Shown: positions 36,673 to 51,976 of the stretch, piece after piece
Layout of the letters: the number at the start of each line of letters is the position of its first letter
Position numbering within the stretch: the first letter of the stretch is position 1
Source: Solea solea
Lineage: Eukaryota > Chordata > Actinopteri > Pleuronectiformes > Soleidae
DNA length: 64,000 nt
Assembly (NCBI RefSeq): GCF_958295425.1
Contig: NC_081153.1
Coordinates: 5,987,028-6,051,027, forward strand
Reading direction: 5' to 3'
Notes under the pieces: generated by a model
Told to the model about the DNA's origin: nothing
Databases searched by the model: none
Seen by the model: the letters and a program-made list of their open reading frames with translations, nothing else
Program-made: the position numbers and the translations under genes

Positions 36673-39600
36673 TTTAAGTGTTTAACTGTCTAAAAACAAG
36701 ACTGTGTTTCTCATTTTGTGGATTTGAGAAATGTAGAGAATCTCAAATGTTTATTACGTATGTTATACGAAGGATTTCTGCGATCAAATCAAATTTTTTT
36801 CGTCCACCTTCTCATTTCTATTTCCTCATATCCAATATTGCTCACCTATAACTTACAGTATGAATGTAACGTCCTCTTTCACACTAAAATTAGAGAATAT
36901 CCCTGAGAACACACTGACAAACACAATTTCTAACATTAGCCTCATCATTTATCGATATTTCAACGCAGAGATGTGACAAATTATATCTCTAACTGCGTCA
37001 TTTCTTGTGTGCAACAGTTTTTTTTAGCCCATGCTTGCATCACTGGTTCACTCTTACATCACCCTCCTGTCCAATCAGTGCAAGCCTCATTGTCCCAGAC
37101 TCCTCCCCTTTCTTAAATGCAGGGGCTGTTGCTCTGTTGTCTTTCTCACTCGTCCACAACAGCGTGTCAACAGAAGAGACAGGAGTTGCAAACTAGCAAT
37201 AGCTATAAACTCTTGGTACAGCACAGCAGTTGCATGTTGATGAGCTGAAGAGGCATTTTTTTAGAATTTAAATGTGTCAAAAGAAAAATGTCATTAAGGA
37301 GCTGAAATTCCTCTAGATTCAGAAAACAGAGTATAGTCCATTGGAAGGCCAGGTACACAAAAAATACTCCCAGTACTTTAAAGAGGAAAAGTGTCAGAAC
37401 AGTGTACTAGTGTATGGTGCAATCCTGTCTACTGTGGCTTTAACTGGTGTTGACCTACATCGCAAATATTCAATAAAACTTCGACTCTACGGACTCTCGC
37501 GAAAACTTTTCCCATCAGGTCAAAACATTTCCATCACAGTCTGAGAAGACGCACGACAAGACAATGGGAATCATCAGCTATTTCCTGTCAGGTTTTTTGG
37601 GGGCCGAGGAAATTACCCCCTCTATCACAGGAAGGACGCTGGGAAATAGGAGAGCGCCGGGGCCGACTGTGAGAAAACAGCGGGGTTAATTGGAGCCACT
37701 TATTCCTGCGTGTTGTACACACAGGTAAATTGATGTCCTCCGTTTGCTCGGCTCTTGAATTGGATATGTCGTGCTCCGTGTCAGGATGACAAGATGCGAG
37801 AGCGTCATACAGGATGTGTTAAAGGGAAGAAAAGAGGGTGTTAATGGGATAATTCAGGGTTGGTTTTTTTAAGGTGTGGTTACTGCACTCTGCCTCTGGC
37901 ACTCTGTTGTTGTCAGGAACCAGCCTCAGACATTGAATCTCATCCTCACTTAAAAAAAGAAAAAAGCTGCAGGCAAGGACACAAGGAAAAGCTGATTTTA
38001 GCACCTTTACAAAAGGTTCACCTAATAAAATCTACACCACAATACGTTTACTGCTTTATCTCATTGTTAAACCAGCCCAACCTTGTGTTTTTGTAGCTGC
38101 TTCACTCTCCTGCACCAAAGTCCATGGAGAAAATCAGTGTTTTTAGCTCACAGGGACACAGGAAGTGCTGGTTTACCGCTGCCTCCTTCGGTACGTTTGT
38201 GTCACTCGGGTTAATCCGAACGAAGGATTCCAAACAGCAAAGGCACAGAATGTCACACTTGAACTTAATAATGGAGACAGGAAGTGGATCGACAACCCCG
38301 GAGAGCCTTGATGTAAAATCGGTAGTTTTCTCTATGAATTCTGCCGTGGAGCGTGAGGAAAAACTTCCGTTTCCAGTGGGAAAACAGTGATGAACATGTT
38401 CATAAGATGTTGTAAACGTAACCAGGCGTCAGTGCATCATACAAGCAAACTCCAATAAAATATAGGCCACAGAAGATGAAAAGAGCTGCTTTAATTTTCC
38501 TTTTCATCTCTGATTGCAGTGGCTCCTGATCAGAAACTTATTCTCCGCCGCGCAGACTTGTGATCCAGTTCTGCTCGGGACGCACAGACGATCCCATGTG
38601 TGCTTGTTTGTGACAAAGTATCCATTATTCAGGCCCTGAAACGGAGGGGTGATATTCCTAGAATGTGGGTCAGCCATGTTTTGCTTCTCCAACCAAGGGA
38701 AGGGTGCAGACCACTCCCCTTTATTTCTACAGGCCATGTGGAGGCTTAAAGGGAGGCAGCCGCCCAGCAACAACCCCAAACAGCCCCGCTATCTGCCCCT
38801 AGAGGTGGCTCCGTTTATGATACATAAGGGGGTTGATGGTGGCTGGTGAAAAACAGATGAGAAACAGATTGAAATTGACTGTGCCATAATGAAGAAATTA
38901 GTAATTACATTATTATAGACAAGTCAAGCATGTTTTGTGTTTATACTGAAGCAGAGTCCAAATGTGTTCCACTGCAACTCAACGTTGTCCTTAAACATAG
39001 AATAAATGAAATGTTTATGAAAACGGCTGAGAATGGACTCTTTTATGACAATCATGGTCACACTTAAATGTGTCTTTATTTAATGCATTTCCTTGTTGTT
39101 GTTGTTTTTCTTCAATTGTACTATTTTACTTTATGGCAAATGTCATGTTTGCGTATGTTTTCTCTAGGTTTTGCTTTATTGTTAGTATTTATTTAATACG
39201 TATGTATAACAATGATTCTCTAACTCGCATCCTGGGGACCACATGCAGCCGCCCCCAAATCGATTAATATCAAGTTATAATGAGTTATTTGTGGGTGTCT
39301 TTTTTAATTACAGATTCATTTTACATCATAATTACTTTTTTTATTGTGAACTATGTCACTCCACGTCAAAACAAAGACTTTTATGTTGACATTCTTTGAC
39401 AATTCATCGCAAATACTGTTATTGTGACATCCCGATAGAATACGGTAGCGCCCGCCTCAACTAAACTGTTGTTTTTTCCTCAAACAATTTGACTTTTTTC
39501 ACTTGAGCGGCCCCCACACTGACTTAAAGCCACAAATGTGGACATTTACTGTACGTTAACTGAAGTAAGAAATAAAATCTCGTCCTGCACATATCAAATC

Positions 39601-40879
39601 TGTCCGACACCAAAAGGCATGCAGTCAATCATATTACATGTCCTGGGTACTGGACAGGACAGGTTTAAAAAAATAAAAATAAAAAAAAAATAAAATCTCC
39701 TAATGATGACAGTGAAACCAAAACAGTTAGATAACGCTGAGGTCCACAGCAGGAGGGAATCTTCACCTGAATGCAGGACTTTAGTGACACTAACTGAGGT
39801 CTTTTTGACCCGAGCAGACATCGACACCACTCGCTGTATTGTTCGTGCACTGCGGCGGCGAGGGCCACGGTGACCGTGCTCCCTCCTGTAATTGAAGGTG
39901 AAGAGTCATGTCCCTCGTTTTGTCCCTCACTTTATGCAGCAAAGACAAATGCTGATTTACCCAGACCCTCCCCTCACTCAATCACGGCACACTTGTACAA
40001 ACGACAAGGACGGCAATTTCATAAAGAGCAATCAGAAGCAAATCAGAGAACCTGCTAATTAGACGAAGAAGACAATGAAGCTTATCAGGGACACTCGAAG
40101 GAAACGGCCCCTCGCATGAAGGTCAAACTCTGTTTTCTGTCATTTTATAATTCAATAGTAATGTTTTTTTTTAAAAAGAAAATGCTATCTAGCGCAAGTT
40201 AGAACACGTTCATTACAGCAAATGTGCAAATCACAGGAGTATTTTCCTAAAGATGTGGGAGCAGTTTTGGACGTTGTTTAATGAGGCCTAGTTACAGCGT
40301 GAAACAAACATACTGTGCTAAGTAACATAATTAAACTTTGCCCTATATTCTGGTTTATTCTCCACGCATGTATTTTTTTCTGTGTCCTTGTGTGTGTGTG
40401 TGTGTGCTATTTGTGTTACTGTAGTGCTTTTATCCTGCTTTGCTTTGGTAATTATGAGGGTTTGAGATGGGAACGTCTTTATGCCGATCATAAAAATATA
40501 CAGAGGCCTTTAGGCAAATAGGAAAGTTATGGTTTCCGATAAAAGTCATTAGCCAAATAACAAAACACTGCGGTGACACAACGTGTTAAGTTCCTAAATC
40601 TGATTCTATTGCGATGACAGAAAACAAAATGAATGAGAAGGAACGCACTTCGAACACACAATGCAGCAGGAAACCAAAGAATAATCAAAAACCAAAAAAA
40701 AGCCCCACAGAGAGCAGTGAGACCAGGCTGATTAACTTCAGCTGCTGGAGATCGACACAAGTGCAGAAACCTCTGATCTCGATGTTTCACATCATCGTGT
40801 CAACATCTAACAGCAAGTTCTCACCATATATTCACTTATGTTAGTCATAAACTGTGTATAAAAATGAACAGATAAATTG
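36673..40879. other. Intergenic, part 5
   Basis: No gene is supported and no major repeat was recognised apart from simple A/T runs and a short (GT)n at 40391-40406. Confidence 0.5.
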
Positions 40880-41150
40880 AAGTAGCTTTTAATCGATTTT
40901 TTAATCAGTTACTTAACAAATAGTCAACTATTTGATCATCTATTTATCGCTTTGAGTGTTTTTTCAGCTTCTTAAATGTGTATATTGTCTGGTTTCTTTG
41001 CTCCACGTGACAAAGAAATCATTAAAAACGGAATGATTTTTGGTTTGTGGACAAAACAACATCATCATTCGGAGGTTTTGGTAAACAACGATCAACATTT
41101 TTCAACGTCCTCTGATCGGTTGTCCAAAGAATTGTAAGTTGCAGCCCTCG
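40880..41150 (-). mobile_element. AT-rich 'gcagccctaa' MITE, nearly full length
   Basis: In reverse orientation it shows AGCTTCTTAAATGTGTATAT, GGTTTCTTTGCTCC, TTTGTGGACAAAACAACATC and the terminal GTAAGTTGCAGCCC. Both ends are recognisable. Confidence 0.8.
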
Positions 41151-41365
41151 ATACAACCCAAAAAGCCTAAATATCGCATTAATGGTTCATTATAAATAGT
41201 GACATACACCACCAACGTCATGTGACCACAGCGTGAGTTAGTGATGCAGTAATCATGTGAGCTATACGGATATGCAGTTTATTTTAAGCAAAAAAAAAAA
41301 AAAAAATAGGCAAGAATAACATTGCAAAATAACTGTCGTGCTATAATTCTGGTTAGTGAACAAAA

Positions 41366-41481
41366 ACATCATAATTTCCAGGTTTGAGACACACTGATCA
41401 ACATTTTTCAACATTTTCAGACATTTTTCTCACCAAACAAGTACTCGATTAATTCAAGAAAATAATCAATTATCAAAACAT
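41366..41481 (-). mobile_element. AT-rich 'gcagccctaa' MITE, fragment
   Basis: GAGACACACTGATCAACATT, CATTTTCAGACATTTTTCTC and CTCGATTAATTCAAGAAAAT match the middle and end of the family, 215 bases from the previous copy and in the same orientation. Confidence 0.6.
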
Positions 41482-42285
41482 ATATCCAAATTAGTTAAAG
41501 CAGTAATCAGAATGTCTCAAAACAACTACTAAAATTACTTCATACAACAACACATTGAGACATGTTTCCTTCCAATTTACAAACCCTGAAAATCCATTAT
41601 CTCCATCTCAGTGGGCTGATTGTTCACACTGTGTAAAGAGTTTGTGGATAATTTGCTCCCTGGTAATATTTCATTTTAGATTTACTCTGATAAAAAGCTG
41701 TGGTGACAGACAGACAGACAGACAGTAACAGCAGCAGTAGACGACAGCTCCCATCCCATGATCCCAGGCAATTTTACAACATCACCAAACTCCAACTCTA
41801 AAACAGCTTTGACTGAGAGATGTCAAGCTGTAGAGAAATTGATGTCGGCCACATTTGAGATGACAACTGCTGCGCGAGCGCTGATTTATCTCACGGCCGC
41901 TGTCATAAATCTGTATTTATGACTGTCACACGAGGAATTCAGACTTTTTATCAGCAGACGCTGTGCAACGACTGCTGCATTTACAAGAAGCAGACGCCGA
42001 CGCCACCACCACGTCCTTTTGGACTGTCTTATCTGCTCCATTGTCTGAGAACGTGTTGGTGTGATGGAGGATTCAGCTGTGGTCAAACGCAGCGTAGGTT
42101 GACCGCAGGGAACGGGCAGGAAGCAGAGGATTCATTCATGGCTGCGGCACCGCGGCGCGCAAAATGACAGCCTGACATTTGGACTGTGATTAAATCAAAG
42201 GGCAATTTTAGTGTTGTCTAACAACAGAAGCAGAAGGGAAAAAAAACACATCTAAATGAAAACAAGTGCCTTGTTAATTTGTCAG

Positions 42286-42420
42286 CATTAAAGGTCCAGC
42301 GTGGAACAAATAGAGACTTCTAGTAGATTGCATCAAAATGGAGGTCTAGACCCATTTATACTCTACAATGCCGCCACATCTCCAAGGAATACTAATATTT
42401 ACTATAATTTAAAAAAAAGG
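42286..42420 (+). mobile_element. End of a TTAA-type fish MITE (AAAGGTCCAG family)
   Basis: ATTAAAGGTCCAGCGTGGAA followed by ACTCTACAATGCCGCCACAT resembles the start of a common fish MITE that ends TGGACCTTTAA. Related pieces appear around 55094-55420, 29795-29815 and 60766-60835. Confidence 0.5.
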
Positions 42421-43875
42421 AAGTGAAGGTCATGGTTACCTCGTGTTTTTATGACCGTTATATAGAAAGAACACTCGTAGAAATGACATCACATCTAGAA
42501 GAACGAGCACTCGGGGTCAAGGACAAACTGATTTGATTTTGGGGGTCAAATTCAAAGGCCGCTGCTGACTTTTGAATTTGGCACAAATTTTTAAGTTGTA
42601 GTGTTCCCTGAGCACCAGGGTTGGGAAACACTGGCCTAAAGTGACCAAATTCATCCTGTCATAAAGGATGTTCAATTCACACAAACCCCAGCTTCAGTTC
42701 AAAGTCAACCACTAACATTTTTAAATGTAAAACCACATTCACTTTATCAAATTGCTCTATCACTGCTCTTAATTCTAACCCCAACCCTGTAACTCTTACC
42801 GCTGCTGATGACATCACTACCTGTGACGTAGCCTAACCTTGAGCTGATTGGCTTGGAGAGAAGTCATGTGATTTTCCAAACTCACTGGGTCGCACAGTGA
42901 CACCATTTTGGACGTCAACGGAAGATACAATTATATCGTCACTTTTCCGATAAAGGCGTAAGTCTGTGCCCTTAATTTTCCTGATTGCACTGTTGACTCT
43001 ATACTGCCCCCCACAGTTTAAGTAGGTATTGCTCCGTTTCACCGTAAAGGCCCTGGTTTACTTCCATGCAACGGTGCTCATTGGGTCAGCAGTAGGTGGC
43101 GTCATAACAAACAAGGGAGACATTTATATAAAATATCAACTTAACTTCTTTCTTGCACACAATCCAAGCACTTTCAATGACCCACGTCTATTTAGGGTGA
43201 TTTTCAAAATTCACAAACTTTCAAGGATTTCAAGGACATGTAGGAGGCCAGTGGGTGTCATATTAATGTGTAGTATATGGTCATTATTCTAAATATCGTG
43301 ATGTGTAGGAAATACGCCCTTGTGAATGAGAAGCACAGGACAGGAAGATTCTGTACAAAATAAATGTAATCTTTTCAAATTCACTCTCTCTCATCATTTT
43401 TCCTCCAAGTCTCTCCCCTGACTGAACCACAGGTCACAGGCGAAGCACAAAGCAGCAGCAGCACAACGATTAATCACAGTCGTTCGGCGTGTGCCGACTG
43501 CAGCGCTGAAGTGACTGCATGAGTGATTACACTTGACCAGCAGCGACACTACACTACAGCGCAGTACAAGCGCGGATGCTCGTGTTGAGCAAACACACAA
43601 GTTCTTCTGCACGGGAGCGGTGAGTCTTTGCAGCTGCTCTCCAACTGTGACCGCTGCTGCAAAGGTCGCGACCTCGGCTTTGATGTGAACACGGTTGACT
43701 GACTTGTCGGATGAATTATGACAGCTTTCCAAGACAGAGAATGAAAACATCATACTTGCAACTTGTGCCATGACTGGACAGAATCTTTACACTTTGTCAG
43801 TGGATATTCAATGTATTTAACATTTTTTTATGTTATGTTATTGGCCCCTTGTCGTCTCCTCTCACATGATAATTA

Positions 43876-44005
43876 TCCAGAGGTGGAAAGAGTGCTGAAA
43901 TATTCTACTCAAGTAAAAAGTACCACTATGTTGATTACATTTTTAAGTACAAGTTAACGTACTGGTCTAAAAAGTAAAAGTTGCTTAGTTACTTTTTTAA
44001 CAAGG
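43876..44005 (+). mobile_element. Fragment of a dispersed fish repeat (CTCAAGTAAAAGTA type)
   Basis: CCAGAGGTGGAAAGAGTGCT, TTCTACTCAAGTAAAAAGTA and GTCTAAAAAGTAAAAGTTGC match words of a short repeat common in teleosts. The right end is unclear. Confidence 0.55.
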
Positions 44006-44741
44006 TTTGGGTTCTAAAAAAAATATTGTGAATAGTGATAGATATTTGACAGAATTTCAAAATAAAAGTGCCTTTGTTGATATGGAACGAGATATAGTTC
44101 ACAATAAAAAATTATTAAAGATGCACAAATGAATCTATTACTTAAAAAAAAACCATAGAGAAATATCTGAGAGCCAACTGTGGTGATGTTAAGACCTATG
44201 ATCTGAATGTTTTTTATTCTGAAACATAAAAATATTCTTTATTCTTTATTCTGAAACAAACGCCCAAAAAACAACTGTTGCTGTTCTCTTTTGGGACACT
44301 ACCACAAGAAAATAAAGGATGTTTAATTGTCTCCACACTGGCACAGACCATCTGGGTGTTTCCCCATAATAGTAACGTGTTCACTGGATACAGGATGAGG
44401 GAAAAGACACGTCGGGAGTCTCATTTGAAGTATCTTCTACTGCCCTTAACCTGACCTAGAATATTGGAAGAAGAATTGTAAAAAATGTTAAAACTGCTAA
44501 CTGCTGGTGTCTGTAGCTTTGACATAAACAACACTGCCAGATGTGAACAATAACTGGATTAAATCTGATAATCTGGCCCACATCGGGAATTTGGATACAC
44601 ACTGCCACCAAGTGGCGGAGTCCTAACACACAAGGTACAGAAGATTATCTAATGGATAACTGTGGATTTTAATTAAGAGGACAAGTGAGTGTGTACTCAT
44701 TTTGGAGTTACATTCTATTATTCTTGTATCTTATTGTATAA

Positions 44742-44784
44742 CAATAATAATAATAACAATAACATTATTATTATTATTATTATT

Positions 44785-44831
<47 letters not shown>
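44742..44831. repeat. (AAT)n-(ATT)n-(AAT)n foldback microsatellite
   Basis: An AAT-rich start, then about eight ATT units (44764-44787), then about fourteen AAT units. The ATT and AAT blocks are complementary and adjoin. Confidence 0.93.
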
Positions 44832-44929
44832 AATATTAGTTAATACACTTTTTGACATATTTATATTTTTGTGCTTCTTTTCTGCCATGGCAAATGAATA
44901 GAGAGGTAAATCAAAAGTAATTTGACAGA

Positions 44930-45074
44930 CATTTGGCAGAATTTATGACATGCACCATGTCCACCCACAAGGGGGCGATCTAAGCTATACGTCATGTTTG
45001 AGTTTCTCCGTGGATAAACAAGACTGCATGACTCTCAGTCAGCTGTAGTTTGCTAGGCTAACAGTCACATTCAG
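44930..45074 (+). promoter_or_regulatory. tmem106b: Probable tmem106b promoter and non-coding exon 1
   Basis: A good donor, CATTCAG|GTAATAG, follows 45074, and the coding exon begins after an acceptor, TTTTCCAG, at 46187, only 8 bases before the ATG. TMEM106B must therefore have an untranslated first exon, and this is the best-placed candidate. Upstream are a CRE-like TACGTCA (44988-44994) and a CTCF-like CCACAAGGGGGCG (44965-44977). No TATA box is visible. The transcription start is inferred, not seen. Confidence 0.45.
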
Positions 45075-46187
45075 GTAATAGCTCTGTGTTTCTTCTCCCG
45101 TTGAGTTGAAAACACCTCAAATTCCTGTTTTGCTGCAGTTCGCTCCGTGATGATGTGTTGTTTTTAACTCGCTAGCTGCTGCTGTTCTATCAGACGCGGC
45201 TAACGTTCATTTTGGGGTCAGTTTGCTCACTGTCAGCTAATCAGCTTGCTAACCGGCTAGCTGGCTAGCTGTTATTGTGGTGGTTTGTTGTCTGAAAATA
45301 GCTTTTAAAACAGCCCGTTCTTGTATTTGTTGTATTACAGTGTTAGATAATGTACATCGACAGTCGTAAGTTCCCTGTCAGTGCTTGACATTAGCTCAAA
45401 CATGTAAATGACGTGCTAAGCTAACTAGCCTTTTACCGTTATTAGTGTTGAACAACTTAGGCACAACATACCTTTCAAGGTATCGACAAATTAGTGTTAA
45501 TCACAGTCTTTGTAAAGAGATAGAGACTTGTTTATACACTGGATAGTCTTATTAACTGATAAATAAGTTCCGTAAACTTTGCACATGGATAGACTCTGTT
45601 AAGCCTTTTATACTCAACGTGGGTCAGCCATTTTAGGGTTGTTTGGTACATGTTTTATTTTGAAGTCACACAATATTTGTTTTAAAATGTTGCTTTTTTA
45701 TCACTGCACATTTCACCTATAGTTAATTCGGGTGTCTTTATAGTTTAAATGTGAGTGTGAAGGTACAAATGCAATCACTACTTCAAAGAGCCATGTCCAT
45801 CTATCAAGTCTTGCATTGACTTTTTAAGAACTTAAACTGGGTCAGTCAGCACTTGTTCAACTGTGTTGATTAACCAGGTAAATAGACACATACAGTTTGC
45901 CAGTTGTTGACTATTTCTCTGTCTCTGAACCTGTTATAATGTCTTAACATGATCTAATATGTACAGAGCTATAGGAGCTGGTCATGAGGTTTGGGTGTAC
46001 TGTATTGTATGTGATTGTGTAGTCGGCTCTTATCTTGGTCTAGATTAAAGTCTCTTACTGTTTACTGTGTCAACATTGCTGTCTACAAATCTCAGCCAGT
46101 CACTGAGCACAGGTGTGGATGGTGTAATTGCACAGAGGTGATGCTGAAAATCACACCCTGTTTTATTGCTGGCCTTGTGTTTTCCAG
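45075..46187 (+). other. tmem106b: tmem106b intron 1 (5' UTR intron)
   Basis: This is the interval between the proposed non-coding exon donor (45075) and the acceptor TTTTCCAG before the start codon. It is AT-rich, with a stretch of TAGC/GCTA-rich sequence at 45160-45270 (several GCTAGCTG-like words) and no recognisable mobile element or reading frame. Its right boundary is firm; the left one depends on the inferred first exon. Confidence 0.5.
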
Positions 46188-46195
46188 GTGTGACT

Positions 46196-48302
<2,107 letters not shown>

Positions 48303-51300
48303 CCCCCTGCCTCTGTGCTGCTCGCTGACCCTGACCTGACTCGGGCTCTGGATTGTTCATCTGAGGTGATTTACTGTTTCTGCTTCTTGTCCACCTGCAG
48401 GGTCAAACCAACAAACTGCTGACATCATGGTGTTTACTGCAGAACCTATACTAAGAGGGAAAGTTATTATAAGTCTTAGTGTCATATGTGGAAGCACATT
48501 GCATTCGGCAGAGAAGAAAATAATTGCACTAAATTAAGACTTTTCAGACATTTCATTATCTGTGTCTAATTATCATTATATAAGTGTCATATATGATCCA
48601 TATCTCATCATTACTCATTAATCCAACATGTGAAAGCTGAATATTTTAACTCCACGAGAACTGTGTCTCTCCTGATGAAGACAAATGTCTACAAGATTTT
48701 TATCTCAAAATTAGAAGAAAAAAACATTTAATTATTATCAGATATTTAACTACTGAGTACAAAGTCTCTTTAGTGCAGATCATGAAATTACAAAACAATT
48801 GTTTCTTAAAAAATAAAAAAAGAATACTATACCACTATAAATAACGCCACTGTTTTATAATTGAAAACACTTAACGTGCCATAACCTCAAGAAACTGCAG
48901 TACATTTTAACTGCAAGGTTTCTATTTGATAATATTAACAAAATATGTCAATTATTTAGATAACATAGATTTCACATTTCAAAAATAGTCAATTGAAGTA
49001 TGTATGTTATGTATATGGAAAAACAACAAAAAAAAGCTTCTTTTAAGATCAGTAACATTTACTACTTTCATGATTCATCCTTTTAAATAACAAGAAATCA
49101 GTTTCATTATTTTGTGATGACAGTCAAATCATTACCTGACTTTTATATACTGTATTAGAATTGTGAAATGTGCATCACACGAGTGTTTTCTCCTTGCTGA
49201 ATGCAGCGTGCGTGCTCCACAGCGTCACACTACATGGTTCTCTTTTACTACGACGACTACTTGTATCCGTTAATATGAGAGTATTTGAGGTTGTGAGGAT
49301 TTGTATCTTCCACTGTTCTCTTTGGTTTTTGAGCATCACACCGCACCTTCCGTTTTAATCTGTAGAGTCATATTGATGACTTGTAACTTGCACTATCTAA
49401 ATTTGGTGAGAGGGAAGAAACACTGTGAGAAGTGAGGCACTTCGTAATAGTCGGAGACTCAAACTGCCAGATTCAGGCCCTGTAAGTTCAAGAGTAAGAA
49501 TGGGTATCTTTAGGATCGATATTGACACTTATTCCTTACCCCCACCACTAGAGGGCAGGCTGTCATGTTTTGAATGAAGTGAAGGGCTCCAAAAGTGTCC
49601 TCCATCATTCTCTACATCAACTCATAACCACAAGAACAAAATAATACCAATATTTTCACCTATTTGTTTCTTAATGCTTTAGTGTTGACGTTTGACACCA
49701 AGTCCTAACTTATTTTCTTTCCTCCTATTTGCTTTTATTTGGCTCTCACTGCTGTCGTCTTTATTTATAGCTACTGGAGGAATGGGCTTAAGAGTTTATA
49801 TATATATATTTCTTTAATATCAGCAGTAGTTGCAGTCAAGAAATGAGTGTCTGAGAAAAAAAGTGTCATTTATATCAGGAAATGATTTCCAACACTACTG
49901 AAATACAGTATAATAGAGGCTATGTGTACAATAAATAGGAAAAAGTATTATTTTACTACCAATCAAACCATATTGCACTTTATAAGTCTGTTTAAAATGC
50001 ACATTTTAATGAAGCCGTGGTCGTTCTTGGGCATATTTCCTGTCAGTCACACCCAAATTTTTATCGTTTGTTGGTGGGCCAGAGAGCACCGCCTCTTTGT
50101 GGATTTCTGGCTCCTGGGAAAGTTTCTCATAGATGAACGGGACTGGACTCGAGTTCTTTTCAGCCTCTTCTATCCATCTCTGTGTTCAGAGCTCTGTGGA
50201 AATGTAGGAAACAGAAAATAATGTTGTTGCGTGTAAGAATATTGAGTATGCCAACATTAGTTTATGGTCGGTATCTCAGTGTAGAAGTTTGTCCGTTACC
50301 AAACATTCCTGTCGCATTTCAGTTTGGAGTGACAAGTGAACATTCTAAGGGAGACAGCCGATTTAGTGTGGAAGCTTTTAAGAGGCAGTTTAAAAAGAAA
50401 TATCTATGTATTTTGCAATTTGTACACTCAGAATCAGAGTTTTAAATCTGGATGTTTGCTGTTTAAAGAGTTGTGGCTTGGACACGTCAGAATTTAAAAT
50501 AACATTTTTAAGAATAATCAATTCAATGAAACGGGTGGATTTCGACTGTAAATTGAAAGTGTAGAAACGGCTCACTATCTCACACCAAAGTCCATAGAGA
50601 ATGTCTTTTGCTCGCAGGGACCCAGAAGCTGCTACTGTCATTCAAGTAAAACCAGACAAAGGATTTCAATCACCAAAGTCAAAATATAACACATTTGAAT
50701 TTGGAGGAGCGACAAGTCCTGTGTGTCGTGACGAAAAAAAAATGCTTATTTTTCCTTTGGACTTTGGTGTCACCCGAAAGAACTGGAACTCTGGAACAAT
50801 TTTGAAGCCTCTAGAATCGTGATTTGGCCTGTGGCACATTGGCGTTCTGTCAATCAGACTGGTGTCCTCGCTTAAGTGCCATACTTTTCCTCTAATTGGG
50901 AACACAGTTTACAAAATGGACACAAATCAGAATTAGGGTCAGTTTCCATTAAGATTTCCATTCAAACACGTTCTTTTTTTGTGGCCAGGGAAAGTTGCAG
51001 TTGCTCGTGGTGAGTAGTTTCCAGTCTGAAAAGGTTTTCTTTAGATCTTGTCGACTTAAGCTGTTTGTTCAGTGGTTGAAACCTGTCTTTCCCTCGTGTC
51101 CCTGCTGGCAGCCAAGTTATCAGCAAGAGCAAATGTCCATGTGTCGGCACAGGTGACACCGTTAGCGCCGCCAATGCCGACTCGATGTCACTACGTCTTT
51201 AGAGCAAGACTCAAAGGAACCCTCAACTCTCCCCTTAAACACATCTATCTCGTCAACTTCGTCGTGAACTGTGACACACATTTGTCCAGTTATTTAAAAA

Positions 51301-51740
51301 AAAAAGAAAAAAAAAAAGAAGAAGTAAACTTTAACTCTGGCGTGCCAGCACGTAGTTTGCCAACAATTTCTGGTGTGACCACAACAGCTGTTTAAACAGA
51401 AATCGATTTATCATCCTGTAAATTGTGTTTAGAGTGTCTTGATACGAAATGTTAAAAGGATAGGAAGACCTATATATTAGACTAAAGCTGTAATTGAGAA
51501 AAGGCACATTTATGATTTTGTTTTTGATTTGTTTTCTCGCACTGCTATGTATATTTCAACTTTCAACAATAAAACTAACTTAAGGATATTTATTGAAGGA
51601 TGATGGATGGATTTCTAACATGCACCCTTATAAGCTTTTTATGAGCATTTGGTTTTGGAAAAGCTACGTAAGACTGCTACCTCTTCTGGTATGTTTGTTA
51701 ATGTATTCCTTAAGTTGTGACTGTTTGTGAATAAAATTTT
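48303..51740 (+). other. tmem106b: tmem106b 3' UTR and downstream sequence
   Basis: There is no protein-like reading frame between the tmem106b stop and the next gene. The stretch is AT-rich, as expected of a long 3' UTR; human TMEM106B also has a multi-kilobase 3' UTR. Candidate polyadenylation signals AATAAA lie at 51568-51573 and 51730-51735. The second is followed by a GT-rich stretch suited to a downstream element. Other AATAAA words occur earlier, so shorter transcripts are possible. A CTCF-like site lies at 49545-49557. The end of the mRNA is inferred. Confidence 0.5.
51730..51735 (+). terminator. tmem106b: Candidate polyadenylation signal AATAAA
   Basis: AATAAA is followed about 25 bases later by a GT/T-rich run (GTTTTGTGTTATTTTTC), the usual arrangement for cleavage and polyadenylation. 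A second AATAAA lies at 51568-51573. Either could end the tmem106b transcript. Confidence 0.5.
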
Positions 51741-51976
51741 ACAGTATGATTATCAGGGAGTTTTGTGTTATTTTTCTCTACCCATTGACGTACGAGCTAG
51801 ACCCATGGGTGTTTGACCAGAGCCCGACTGAACCTGATGTGTGGAGCCAGATCTGGATCACAAGAACAAGCAGGAAAATGACACTCGGTAACGTTTCATG
51901 CACTTGACGATGATTCACGACGAGTCACACGTCAAAACTACACAAGTCTTATGAAAACATCTGCCATGTCAATATA

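Larger units (their letters stand above)
41482..44929. other. Intergenic, part 6, up to the tmem106b promoter
   Basis: No gene is supported. It holds a (CAGA)n run (41706-41724), the MITE end at 42286, a fragment at 43040-43110 sharing GGCCCTGGTTTAC with 29907, the 43876 repeat and the AAT foldback. Confidence 0.55.

Noticed and set aside
44689..44901. Asn/Ile-rich frame
   Set aside because: Translation of the AAT/ATT microsatellite.
15620..46195. Shared bidirectional promoter for thsd7a and tmem106b
   Set aside because: The two starts are head-to-head but about 29 kb apart, far beyond a bidirectional promoter.
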